Shown piece after piece: positions 55,894-64,000 of a stretch of DNA of 64,000 nt. This stretch comes from Thermodesulfobium sp. 4217-1 (lineage in GTDB: Bacteria > Thermodesulfobiota > Thermodesulfobiia > Thermodesulfobiales > Thermodesulfobiaceae): NCBI RefSeq assembly GCF_039822205.1, contig NZ_JBAGBW010000003.1, positions 47,983 to 111,982 of the forward strand. The letters are read 5' to 3'. The notes beneath the pieces are model-generated. The model was given only the letters and a program-made list of their open reading frames with translations. It made no database searches and was not told the origin of the DNA. Each line of letters begins with the position of its first letter. Within the stretch, counting starts at the first letter, position 1. Position numbers and translations under genes: made by a program.

Positions 55894-57183
55894 TTAATTT
55901 ACCACCTTAATCAAGCTATTGATGACGTTTATTAAATAGTTTGGGTATATACCAAAATATAAAATTGCTATACATAAAATTGTGAGCGAGATATTTGTAA
56001 CAAATTTTTCTTCAAAACTTATCTTGTTTTTTGCCATGCTTTCTTCACTTCCCCAAAAAATTTTATGATAGGCACGGATATAGTAAATAAGAGTCAAGCA
56101 GCTTGCAATAATTAGAAAGATGCTAAGCAACAAGCTTTTATCAAAAGCTGCCTGATAAAGTAACAATTTTCCAGAAAAACCAGGCAAGAAAGGAGCGCCT
56201 ATTAGGCTAAGTGAGAAAATCAAAAATGTTATTGATAAAAATGGATATTTTTTTGCAATGCCGCTTAATTCTGATATATTTGTGGTGCAAAAAATACTTT
56301 CAATTTTGTCAGTTATAACGAATAGCCCAAATTTTGAAACAGAATGATTTATTAATATTATTATGGCTGCGATTAATCCTAAACTATTTCCAATTGCAAG
56401 CGCTAAAAGAAAGTAGCCGGTGTCATCAATTGTCGAATAAGAGAGAAGTCTTTTTAGATCTTTTTCAAGGTATGCCATTATTGCTCCGACAACAATTGAT
56501 AATATTGCCACGAAGAACAGTATATTGTTTAGATCTTGATATGTTATAAATGATATCGACTTAACTTCTTGCAATATGAAGAACAATAGGTAAAAGTCTA
56601 TTACTTCTCCGACACATACAACTGCAGATGATATTATAGGATTTGTGATGCTAACGAATTTTGGTTGCCACCAGTGAAATGGTGTGGCAGCTAACCTTAA
56701 AGATATTGCAATTATAGCTAGAAGGCCAGTAAATGAAATAAAACTTGTGCTATTTAAAATAAAAAGTAAATAATAGATTATGTTAACAATAAAATATATT
56801 TTGTAAGAGTTAAAAGATTTAATTTTCATAAATAGGAAGCCAAATGTTATTAAACTTAAGAGTTCTAACACAATGCTGTAAAGCAATGCATCGTGATTTA
56901 AGAGTGCGAATAACTGAAAGATAAATGCTATTACGTACAAAGGTGAAACTGATTTCTCGAAATCCTTAACTGACAATATGATAGAAATCATAGCAGAGAC
57001 GATAAATACCGTTATTATAAAAAATGCCCTTAAGTCAAAAGGTGAAAAAATTCCTAAGTTAATTAGATCGTATCCTAATGAAGAAAATGCAATCAAAACT
57101 AATATAAATCTTATAATTTTATTTTTTGCATTTGAAAGTAATATTAGACATATTGCTAATAATAAATCAGATATTAATACCAA
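55894..57183 (-). CDS. Hydrogenase antiporter-like subunit (NuoN/NuoM type)
   Basis: 429 residues, twelve or more helices. Key features: LRLAATPFHWWQP, lysine-bearing YLEKDLKRLLSYSTIDDTGY and GAPFLPGFSGKLLL. Member of the Mrp/NuoL-M-N family, a proton or sodium channel. TTG start with SD AAGGAGGTG. Confidence 0.88.
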   Translation of the reverse strand: MVLISDLLLAICLILLSNAKNKIIRFILVLIAFSSLGYDLINLGIFSPFDLRAFFIITVFIVSAMISIILSVKDFEKSVSPLYVIAFIFQLFALLNHDALLYSIVLELLSLITFGFLFMKIKSFNSYKIYFIVNIIYYLLFILNSTSFISFTGLLAIIAISLRLAATPFHWWQPKFVSITNPIISSAVVCVGEVIDFYLLFFILQEVKSISFITYQDLNNILFFVAILSIVVGAIMAYLEKDLKRLLSYSTIDDTGYFLLALAIGNSLGLIAAIIILINHSVSKFGLFVITDKIESIFCTTNISELSGIAKKYPFLSITFLIFSLSLIGAPFLPGFSGKLLLYQAAFDKSLLLSIFLIIASCLTLIYYIRAYHKIFWGSEESMAKNKISFEEKFVTNISLTILCIAILYFGIYPNYLINVINSLIKVVN

Positions 57184-57198
57184 GTTAACACCTCCTTG

Positions 57199-59085
57199 TC
57201 ATCTAACTAGTTGGACAATAGCTATTACTATTATCATTGAAACTATGCTCGTCACCAGCCACATCTCGTTTTCAAGCCACTTTATAGGTATATATATAAT
57301 TTCAAATGCAGTTTTTAACAAATCATTTGAAAAGTCATACCACTTGTCAGAATCTGTAAATCTGTAAAAGTTTTTTGAAAGGCTTTCAACATCGAATATG
57401 TAATCAAATGCATTGATGTTTTTTAATGAGCTTGTTTTTACCTCTCCACCGGTAAAGCTTTGAACTCTTTTGAACTTTTTGTTTGTGGCGAAAATTATTA
57501 TGATAGGAGCAAAAATAGCCACTATTGCGAATATGGCGGTAAAGCTTGCAAGGTAGCCTCCTCCAGAGGATAACAAGACCCCTAGGTTAAAGTTGAATAT
57601 TTCCTGGTTTAAATTTAAGTTAAGGCTATGAAGAGCTGGAACAAGAAGATATGAAATCAAAAATTGCGGCAATATTCCAATTAGTATGCAAAAGATTGCG
57701 AGCAGAGAAATTGAGAATATTTCAATTTTATATTTGCCTTCTTGTATATTTTTAAATTCTTCTTTTTGGAATCCAAAAAAGGCTGTTGAAGATGCCTTTA
57801 TGAAAGAAAGCAGGGTAAGAGTGCTTGCAATAAGACCAATAGCCGCAGCAAATGGATAATTTGCTTGAATTGCTGCATAATAAAACATCCATTTACTTAT
57901 AAATCCATTAAAACCCGGCACGCCTGATATTGAAAACGATCCTATAAGAAAGAGGGCAGCTGTAAATGGAAGTTTTTTAAAAAGTCCACCCATCTTTGTA
58001 AGGTCTTTGCTGCCTGTAGCGTTTTGCATTATCCCAGAGCATAAAAATAGAGTGCATTTAAATAGCCCATGATTAAGCGCGTGAAAAAGTGCGCTTGCAA
58101 TCCCAAGGGGGGTTCCAAGTCCAATTCCCGCAACCATATATCCAATTTGAGATACGGTATGAAAGGCAAGAAGTTTTTTTATCTCTGTCTGTTTTAGCGC
58201 ATACATTACGCCAATTAGTGATGTTAACGAGCCTACAGTAACTATCAGTGCGTTCCATGGTAGCGGATAGGGATACAATATTACATACATCTTTACAAGG
58301 ATATACACACCAGCTTTAACAAGGCATGCAGCATGTAAAAGTGCGCTAACAGGAGTCACAGTGTTCATGGCGAAGGGTATCCATGTGTGAAGCGGCCATT
58401 GAACAGATTTTGCCATACATGCAATTAATATTCCTAGAAGGATTATATTGGTATATATGCCAAAACTACTTCCTTCAAGTTTTGAGATAATTAGATTTCC
58501 ATGTGTACAATATGCAATAGCAATAATACCAAGTAACAGCCCGTATCCAGCAATGTGTGTCATAAGATATGCCTTTTTCGCAGAGTAGCTTGAAAGATCT
58601 CTTTCATACCAAAAGCCGATTAGTTGATAAGAACAAAGTCCAATAAGTTCAAAGAAAATATACGTCCAGATTAAATTATCACTCAATACTACTCCAAGAT
58701 ATCCACCAATAAAGAGCTGCATAAGACCAAAAAATCGGCCCATTCCATTTTTTTCGTGAGACATATACTCAATAGAATAAATGCAAACGCAAAAACTAAT
58801 AAAGGATCCAAAAAGTGCAAAAAATAAGTTAATTCCATCGGCTCTTAGTATTAAGTTCAAATTAATAATGTTGAAAAGGTTTTGGCTGAAGGGACTGGTA
58901 GAAAAAGGATGATTAATAAAATTTATGCAAAGGTATATTATGGTTAGTAAAGAAATTAGAGAAGTAATTATCGAAATAGATCCATGAAACTTGCGCGAAT
59001 TTATTTTGTGAAATAGGAAAGAGATTATACTTCCAGAAAAAAGAATTCCTATGCTTAGAAAAATTATAAAATTTTTGTCTAACAA
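57199..59085 (-). CDS. Hydrogenase antiporter-like subunit (NuoL/HyfB type)
   Basis: 628 residues, fourteen or more helices. NuoL-type core: FFELIGLCSYQLIGFWYE, WPLHTWIPFAMNTVTPVSALLHAA, KKLLAFHTVSQIGYM, HALNHGLFKCTLF and GVPGFNGFISKWM. The C-terminal part ends in a single helix (no long lateral helix is certain). With the NuoN-like subunit it forms two pumping modules. TTG start with AAAGGAGGAG. Confidence 0.92.
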   Translation of the reverse strand: MLDKNFIIFLSIGILFSGSIISFLFHKINSRKFHGSISIITSLISLLTIIYLCINFINHPFSTSPFSQNLFNIINLNLILRADGINLFFALFGSFISFCVCIYSIEYMSHEKNGMGRFFGLMQLFIGGYLGVVLSDNLIWTYIFFELIGLCSYQLIGFWYERDLSSYSAKKAYLMTHIAGYGLLLGIIAIAYCTHGNLIISKLEGSSFGIYTNIILLGILIACMAKSVQWPLHTWIPFAMNTVTPVSALLHAACLVKAGVYILVKMYVILYPYPLPWNALIVTVGSLTSLIGVMYALKQTEIKKLLAFHTVSQIGYMVAGIGLGTPLGIASALFHALNHGLFKCTLFLCSGIMQNATGSKDLTKMGGLFKKLPFTAALFLIGSFSISGVPGFNGFISKWMFYYAAIQANYPFAAAIGLIASTLTLLSFIKASSTAFFGFQKEEFKNIQEGKYKIEIFSISLLAIFCILIGILPQFLISYLLVPALHSLNLNLNQEIFNFNLGVLLSSGGGYLASFTAIFAIVAIFAPIIIIFATNKKFKRVQSFTGGEVKTSSLKNINAFDYIFDVESLSKNFYRFTDSDKWYDFSNDLLKTAFEIIYIPIKWLENEMWLVTSIVSMIIVIAIVQLVR

Positions 59086-59103
59086 ATTTCTCCTCCTTTA
59101 CTC

Positions 59104-59523
59104 TTATTCTGTAGAAATTGTTGCTGCCTGTTCGATTGCCCCTGTTGGACAGGCCTGAGCGCACGCAGCAACGAAATTATTTTTTTCACAAAGATTACAT
59201 TTTTGAGCTATTATTTTTACATAATGTGTGCTTTGTCTTGATATCATTTCGATTGCGCCAAATGGGCACATATAGTAGCAAGTTTTACAGCCAACGCATG
59301 CATCAGGATTTATATCAATTACTCCCTTTCTCCTATCTATAGCTTTTACAGGGCAAACCTTTTCACATATTCCACACATTGTGCAATATGTGATTTTGAA
59401 GCTTTCTGTAGATTCATTTTTTGATATAAAAATTCTTGGTTGAGATGAATTGTTTATTTCTTTGCACGCATCCATACATTTTTGACATCCAATACATTTT
59501 TTTTGATTTATTCTAAGTCTCAC
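59104..59523 (-). CDS. HycB/CooF-like polyferredoxin subunit
   Basis: 139 residues. Four Cys motifs: CIGCQKCMDAC, CTMCGICEKVCP, CVGCKTCYYMCP and CNLCEKNNFVAACAQACP, the pattern of four [4Fe-4S] clusters of HycB, CooF and HydN proteins. It can connect the hydrogenase to a formate dehydrogenase, CO dehydrogenase or ferredoxin donor; no such partner is in the window. GTG start with SD AGGAGG. Confidence 0.88.
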   Translation of the reverse strand: MRLRINQKKCIGCQKCMDACKEINNSSQPRIFISKNESTESFKITYCTMCGICEKVCPVKAIDRRKGVIDINPDACVGCKTCYYMCPFGAIEMISRQSTHYVKIIAQKCNLCEKNNFVAACAQACPTGAIEQAATISTE

Positions 59524-59532
59524 ATCTTCCTC

Positions 59533-60630
59533 CTATCTTTGAGTACATGAGAGGCATGGATCTACGCTGGCAACTATTAAGGTAGCATTTGCCAAATCGT
59601 TATTGGGCAGCATTGCTGAGAGGGCTGGAAGATTGACAAAGCTCGGGGCTCTAATCTTGTGCCTAAAGGGAACATCCGAACCATCAGATACCAGAATGTG
59701 AACGTCCTCGCCCCTTGGCGCCTCATGCCTACCTATTGCTGTACCTTCGGGAATTATTGGTCTAATTTCTTTAGCAATTGGGCCATCTGGCATAATTTTT
59801 AGAAGTTCTTTGATAATGTGTATGCTTTCCAAAATTTCTAAGAGCCTCACTTCTACTCTTGCAAAAACATCACATCCATCAGAGACGATTACTTGCCAGT
59901 CGACCATGTCGTAAGCAGCTCCTGGCTCGTCAACTTTTCTAATATCTTGTGGCATTCCAGATGCTCTTGCGACAGGTCCTACGACTGAATATGTAATTGC
60001 ATCTTCTTTTGTGAGGACCCCAACCCCTTTGGTCCTGAGTTCAATTGTTTTGTCATTCATAACTACGTCAATAAATGATTTGCAATCTTCTTCCACTTCG
60101 TTTAATACCTTAAAAATTTGTTCTAAATCTGTAATATCCCTTCTTACTCCGCCTATCGTATTAAACGAATAGTTTGCTCTGTGCCCGGTGGTTAATTCCA
60201 TTAGATCTTTTACTTTTTCCCTCGAATTCCATATTAAATAAAATACGCTTATAAAACCAATTACATGTGCTGCTATTCCTGCCCAAAGAAGGTGTGAATG
60301 AATTCTTTCAAGTTCGCTAACTACTGTTCTTAAACATTTAGCTCTTGGGGGTACGTTAACATTTCCAAGTTTTTCTACTGCCTGGACCCAGGCCATTGGA
60401 TGGGTCATACTTCATATTCCGCAAACTCTTTCGACAAGTGGAATTATTTGCCAGAAATTTTTGGTTGCAGATAGATATTCAATACTGCGATGTACGTGAC
60501 CTAAATCTATTGTAGCGCTCTTTATTCTGGAACCTTCTGCTTCAAGAGTGTATGTGGCTGGTTCTTCGAGGGCTATGTGAATAGGCCCAATCGGTAGAGA
60601 AAAACCCTTTTTTATCTCACTTTCAGACAA
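59533..60630 (-). CDS. [NiFe] hydrogenase large subunit (NuoD-like) with in-frame TGA
   Basis: One frame of 366 codons interrupted only by TGA at codon 73. Read through, it encodes R68-V-C70-G-I-TGA73-S-M-T-H77, an exact L1 motif RxCGxCxxxH with the second Cys replaced, and ends DPCLSCTQR, the L2 motif (C359, C362) typical of group 4 enzymes without a cleaved C-terminal extension (as in Ech and CooH). Sequence on both sides of the TGA is NuoD-like and continuous. TTG start with AGGAGG. Options: selenocysteine at the bridging Cys position, a nonsense mutation (TGC/TGT to TGA), or a base-call error. Not complex I, since the L2 cysteines are present. Confidence 0.85.
60385..60406 (-). other. Stem-loop just after the TGA (possible SECIS-like element)
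   Basis: GACCCA and TGGGTC form a 6-bp stem starting 6 bases after the TGA, with a 10-base loop that can form two more pairs (CC/GG). I do not see the bulged U and GU apical loop of the E. coli element with confidence, and these bases also encode conserved residues, so this may be chance. Confidence 0.25.
60412..60414 (-). other. In-frame TGA codon at the L1 cysteine position (candidate selenocysteine)
   Basis: The only interruption in the large-subunit frame. The next ATG (60408) is two codons further, has no SD of its own and would give a protein lacking L1. Confidence 0.6.
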
Positions 60631-61087
60631 TTTTGTCCTCCTGAACTTTATTTTTTCTTATTAAAATTTTTTCTGTTTCTTGTTTAAGAAGAGGCATTTT
60701 TAATTCTTTTTGTGATGTAAGTAGAAGTCCATTTTTTACGTCTTTATTGTCAGTAAAATCAATGCCAAACATTTCAAAACACTCACTTTCTCCCCAATTG
60801 GCATTTGGATATATTGAAGTTATACTGTTATATGTGGCAGGGAGGTTTTTCTTGAATTGGAATGAAAATAAATGACCCTCAATATCGTATAGATTTTCCA
60901 AAATTATTGATTTTTCATCTTCAAGATCCAAATGCGCATTGACCAGCACGAACCTTGCATCAATTGACCTCATCACAATAGCAATTTCTAAAGGATTTTC
61001 GTCAGTGGTGTTTCTATAAATGCCTTTGTCTAAGACACAGGAATTTTTGATCTTTTCAAAGATAATGCTTAAGTTTTGTTTTTTCAT
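60623..61087 (-). CDS. Hydrogenase NuoC/HycE-N-like subunit
   Basis: About 154 residues. The WGESECFEMFGIDFTDN block corresponds to the NuoC signature W-x-E-R-E-x-x-D-M-F-G-I. Hydrophilic structural subunit binding the large subunit; in E. coli HycE it is fused to it. First gene of the operon. ATG at 61087 or 61108 (seven residues longer); neither has a perfect SD. Overlaps the large-subunit gene by 8 bases. Confidence 0.82.
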   Translation of the reverse strand: MKKQNLSIIFEKIKNSCVLDKGIYRNTTDENPLEIAIVMRSIDARFVLVNAHLDLEDEKSIILENLYDIEGHLFSFQFKKNLPATYNSITSIYPNANWGESECFEMFGIDFTDNKDVKNGLLLTSQKELKMPLLKQETEKILIRKNKVQEDKIV

Positions 61088-61299
61088 AAAGTTACTCTCG
61101 CCCCTCATTAAAATTTATTTATAAATATTACTTTTTTATAGCAATGCATTTCATAATCATTTTATAATAAAAAATACTTATTTTTTAATAAATTAAATTT
61201 ACTAATTTCTTAGACAATTCTAAATTTTCTCAATCTTGTAAATGGTTACACTTTTAAGTTAATTTAGTAAAATTCATAAATAGTTAGGAGGTAAATTGA

Positions 61300-62673
61300 A
61301 TGAATTTTAGAGTTGAAGAAGATGTGATTGGTCAGGTAAGGATCCCAGAAGAAAAGCTTTGGGGGATTCAAACTCAAAGGGCTATTGAGAACTTTAAAGT
61401 TGGGAATGAAGTTATGCCATTTGAAATTATTAAGTCTCTTGGTATAGTGAAGAAGGCTGCTGCAAAGGCGAATTTGAAGTTAAAAATTCTTGAAGAGAAA
61501 AAGTCTAAAGCGATAGTTGAAGCAGTCAATGAAATAATTGACGGAAAATTCCTTGATCAATTTCCATTGCATATATGGCAAACTGGCAGCGGAACAAGCA
61601 CTAATATGAATATAAACGAAGTTATAGCAAATAGGGCTAATCAGATTCTAAAGGAAAATATTGTAGATCCTCATGACGACGTTAATATGTGTCAAAGCAC
61701 GAATGATATTTTCCCTACTGCAATGCACATTGCCTTTGTATCGGAAATTAAAAAATTTCTTTTCCCTGCACTGGATAAATTTAGCGAGACTCTTAAGGAT
61801 AAATCAAGTCAATATAAAAATATAATAAAAGTAGGTAGGACTCACCTTCAAGATGCCGTCCCTATAACTCTTGGCCAAGAGATTTCTGCTTGGCAGACAA
61901 TGATTGACAGGTCGAAAAGCATGATTGAGAGTTCATTGGATCAATTAAAGGATCTGGCTCTGGGTGGTTCAGCTGTTGGCACAGGATTGAACGTTCATCA
62001 TGGTTTTGAAGATATCGCTGTTAGGGAAATAAATAAAATTACGGGTGAAAATTTCTCTCCATCGGCAAATAAGTTTTACTCTTTGAGTAGCAGAGAACAA
62101 ATAGTATTTTCACATGGTGCTTTAAAATCTCTTGCAACCGATCTCATGAAGATTGCAAATGATATTAGGCTGTTGTCAAGCGGACCAAGATGCGGTATAG
62201 GTGAAATCTCTATTCCTGCAAATGAGCCAGGCAGTTCAATAATGCCTGGAAAGGTTAATCCAACTCAGTGTGAAGTAATTACAATGGTTGTTTGCCAGAT
62301 ATTTGGGAACGACTTAACAATCTCTTTTGCTTCTAGCCAAGGAAACTTTCAATTAAATGTTTTTGCACCGGTAATTGCTTATAATTTTTTGCAATCTGTA
62401 AAGCTTTTATCTGATTCAATAAGCTCATTTGATAACAAGTGTGTGAAGGGCCTCACTCCAAATATTGAGAAGATAAATTATTATCTGAAAAATTCTCTTA
62501 TGAGTGCTACCTTTCTCAATCCATATATCGGTTATGATAAAACAGCGAATGTTGTAAAGGAAGCTTTTACAGAGAATATATCAATAAAAGAGGCTGTTTT
62601 GAAGCTTGGATATTTGGAAGAGAGTGAATATGACTTACTTTTTGATTTAAGAAAAATGGTAGGATTGGAATAA
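61300..62673 (+). CDS. fumC: Fumarate hydratase class II
   Basis: 457-residue fumarase/aspartase superfamily enzyme. GSGTSTNMNINEV, THLQDAVPITLGQE, and the catalytic signature GSSIMPGKVNP (Ser loop) indicate fumarase C rather than aspartase. ATG with SD AGGAGGT. The 212-base gap upstream, shared with the divergent hydrogenase operon, is very AT-rich; only weak promoter-like hexamers were seen (for example GTTACA with TAAAAT). Confidence 0.92.
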   Translation: MNFRVEEDVIGQVRIPEEKLWGIQTQRAIENFKVGNEVMPFEIIKSLGIVKKAAAKANLKLKILEEKKSKAIVEAVNEIIDGKFLDQFPLHIWQTGSGTSTNMNINEVIANRANQILKENIVDPHDDVNMCQSTNDIFPTAMHIAFVSEIKKFLFPALDKFSETLKDKSSQYKNIIKVGRTHLQDAVPITLGQEISAWQTMIDRSKSMIESSLDQLKDLALGGSAVGTGLNVHHGFEDIAVREINKITGENFSPSANKFYSLSSREQIVFSHGALKSLATDLMKIANDIRLLSSGPRCGIGEISIPANEPGSSIMPGKVNPTQCEVITMVVCQIFGNDLTISFASSQGNFQLNVFAPVIAYNFLQSVKLLSDSISSFDNKCVKGLTPNIEKINYYLKNSLMSATFLNPYIGYDKTANVVKEAFTENISIKEAVLKLGYLEESEYDLLFDLRKMVGLE

Positions 62674-62677
62674 AATT

Positions 62678-62702
62678 TAGGGTGCAAATTTCTTGCACCC
62701 TA
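62678..62702. terminator. Bidirectional terminator between fumC and the MFS gene
   Basis: Perfect 10-bp inverted repeat TAGGGTGCAA / TTGCACCCTA with loop ATTTC, placed between the two convergent stops (62673 and 62709). A T-rich tract follows on the minus strand (AAATTTTATT); the plus-strand side is less T-rich. Confidence 0.7.
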
Positions 62703-62708
62703 GTAAAT

Positions 62709-63944
62709 TTACTGTAATTCTTTGCCCATTGTTTCTGGCAAGAAAAATATTAAGATCGCACCGAGAAAGAAAAAGATAGAAGTAATTGTTAGTGACGCGC
62801 CAAGACCATAGCTAATAGCAAAGAAACCTACTACTGTAGGAGCAAATGCGCTTAGCGCTCTGCCTGTATTGTAGGTGAAGCCTACCCCTGCACCCCTTGC
62901 TTTTGTGGGGAAGAGTTCTGAGATGAATGCTCCAAATCCGCTAAAATACCCTGATCCAAAGAATCCAAGGAAAGGACCGAGCAACATTAGCGTATTAGCA
63001 TCCTTTGTGTGTCCATAAAAATATACCAAAATTGCTGATATTATGAGGTAAAAAGAAAATGTAGGTCTTCTTCCCAATCTATCTGCTATAAATCCAAAAC
63101 TAACGTATCCTAAAAAGGCACCGACCATAGTTGGCATCATAAAGTTCGAACTCTTTACTATACTAAGTCCTGCTCCGCCTTTTTCTACTGGAGAGCTTAA
63201 AAATCCAGGTAGCCAGACAAATAATCCCCAATAAGCAAACATAACTGCTGAGCTAATTAAAGTGGTAATTAATGTATATCTAAGCAGGTATGGCTTAAAT
63301 ATTTCTACAAATGAAGACAGAAAAGCTCTGTTCTTATCAGTTTTCTCAATCCATATCTTTGGTTCATCTACAAATTTTGTTACATAAAATATAAATAGAG
63401 CTGGAAGTATGCCTATAAAGAAAAGTACCCTCCATCCATGTGCTGGAATAACATAAGCAGCTACTAATGCGGCTAAGAAGTAGCCTATCGCCCAACCGCT
63501 TTGCATAATGCCTATTGCCTTTCCTCTGTGTTTGGTTGGCCAAGATTCGCTTACAAGCAGGGCACCAGTAGCCCATTCGCCGCCCATTCCCAGTCCAAGA
63601 AGAGTTCTTGCTATTGCAAGCTGCCAAATGTCTTGAGAGATACCGCTTAAACCAGAACAAATTGAAAATATTAATACAGTTGACATCAAAGCCTTTTTCC
63701 TACCAATTTTGTCGGCGACAATGCCCCATATTATACCGCCAACAGCTGAAGAAAGTAGAGTAAGTGAAGCCAAGAGTCCTAAAATTGCGGTGTTTATGGA
63801 CCACTCTTTCATGATACTTGTGAGAGCGAAGGCATAAAGCATAACATCAAATGCATCTAACCCCCATCCCATAAAACCTGCAAAAAGAGAATACCACTGG
63901 CTTTTGTTGATCTCTAAGTACCATGGAACGCTTTTTTCTGACAT
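62709..63944 (-). CDS. MFS transporter, carboxylate/sialate (SHS/AAHS-like) type
   Basis: 411 residues, twelve helices. GWGLDAFDVMLYAFAL in helix 1, the loop 2-3 motif GIVADKIGRKKAL, LGLGMGGEWATGALLVSE in helix 4 (typical of the lactate/sialate/aromatic acid carriers) and a second GFIADRLGRRPTF loop. Probably a proton symporter for a carboxylate, which would match the adjacent fumarase. ATG at 63944 with SD AAGGGGTG; an upstream GTG in frame is less likely. Confidence 0.88.
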   Translation of the reverse strand: MSEKSVPWYLEINKSQWYSLFAGFMGWGLDAFDVMLYAFALTSIMKEWSINTAILGLLASLTLLSSAVGGIIWGIVADKIGRKKALMSTVLIFSICSGLSGISQDIWQLAIARTLLGLGMGGEWATGALLVSESWPTKHRGKAIGIMQSGWAIGYFLAALVAAYVIPAHGWRVLFFIGILPALFIFYVTKFVDEPKIWIEKTDKNRAFLSSFVEIFKPYLLRYTLITTLISSAVMFAYWGLFVWLPGFLSSPVEKGGAGLSIVKSSNFMMPTMVGAFLGYVSFGFIADRLGRRPTFSFYLIISAILVYFYGHTKDANTLMLLGPFLGFFGSGYFSGFGAFISELFPTKARGAGVGFTYNTGRALSAFAPTVVGFFAISYGLGASLTITSIFFFLGAILIFFLPETMGKELQ

Positions 63945-64000
63945 AGTTTGCACCCCTTCCACTATAAAAATTATTATAATAATACCATTAAGCGTTAGAA

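Noticed and set aside
59533-60408. The 291-residue segment starting MTHPMAW as a separate gene
   Set aside because: It lacks the N-terminal L1 region, has no SD of its own and is in frame with the preceding 72 codons; the pair is one large-subunit gene split by TGA.
59533-60630. NADH dehydrogenase (complex I) NuoD
   Set aside because: Complex I NuoD has lost the nickel-binding cysteines; here DPCLSC and RVCG are retained, and NuoE, F and G are absent.

Overview
The window is a dense, AT-rich bacterial chromosome segment with about 70 protein genes, no rRNA, tRNA, insertion sequence or CRISPR array, and many TTG or GTG starts behind strong Shine-Dalgarno (SD) sites. The gene content (F-type ATP synthase, energy-converting [NiFe] hydrogenase, fumarase, a CbiA/DsrN-type amidase, RNase J, archaeal/actinobacterial-type inositol-phosphate synthase) fits an anaerobic low-GC thermophile. 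Thermodesulfobium or a relative is my inference; no marker in the window proves it.

Layout. 1-1284 (+): the 3' part of a polysaccharide deacetylase and a universal stress protein. 1274-10167 (-): one tight run rpsO-pnp-nth-PHP-ino1-acyltransferase-PHP-CDP-alcohol phosphotransferase-acyltransferase-GT4. Its last seven or eight genes look like a pathway for a phosphatidylinositol-based, mannosylated and acylated lipid, with the final three in the mycobacterial pgsA-patA-pimA order. 10327-13350 (+): YqgF-like protein, dCMP deaminase, TagO/WecA-type transferase and UDP-GlcNAc 2-epimerase. 13354-13995 (-): LUD protein. 14283-20899 (+): ATP synthase operon atpZBEFHAGDC, continuing into murA, a phosphodiester glycosidase and a GlmM-like mutase. 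24758-26425 (-): RNase J. 26510-34001 (+): a leader terminator, then rimP-nusA-rnpM-infB-ylxP-rbfA-nrnA-truB-ribF. 34029-34412 (-): AroH chorismate mutase. 34509-52490 (+): folD, histidine genes (hisC, a HAD phosphatase, hisB, hisH, hisA), purine genes (purF, M, N, H, D, E), an Amj-type lipid II flippase, gatCAB, a TPR protein, ruvX, a ferredoxin and CbiA/DsrN. 52886-54014 (-): LysE exporter and Lrp regulator with a palindromic operator. 54034-61087 (-): eight-gene group 4 [NiFe] hydrogenase operon. 61300-62673 (+): fumarase. 62709-63944 (-): MFS carrier.

Most notable points. First, the hydrogenase large subunit is open across an in-frame TGA placed exactly at the second cysteine of its N-terminal nickel-binding motif (RxCGx-TGA-xxxH). 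This could be selenocysteine at an unusual position, or a nonsense change. Second, a complete-looking PIM-type lipid cluster sits in a genome that does not look actinobacterial, with PHP-domain proteins as candidates for the phosphatase step. Third, several conserved genes lack ATG, GTG or TTG at the position marked by a good SD site and protein homology, and seem to start at CTG or ATT (second acyltransferase, RNase J, NrnA, TruB; perhaps MurA and AtpZ). Fourth, there is an intrinsic terminator in the leader of the rimP-nusA-infB operon and a perfect 10-bp inverted repeat at the lrp promoter.
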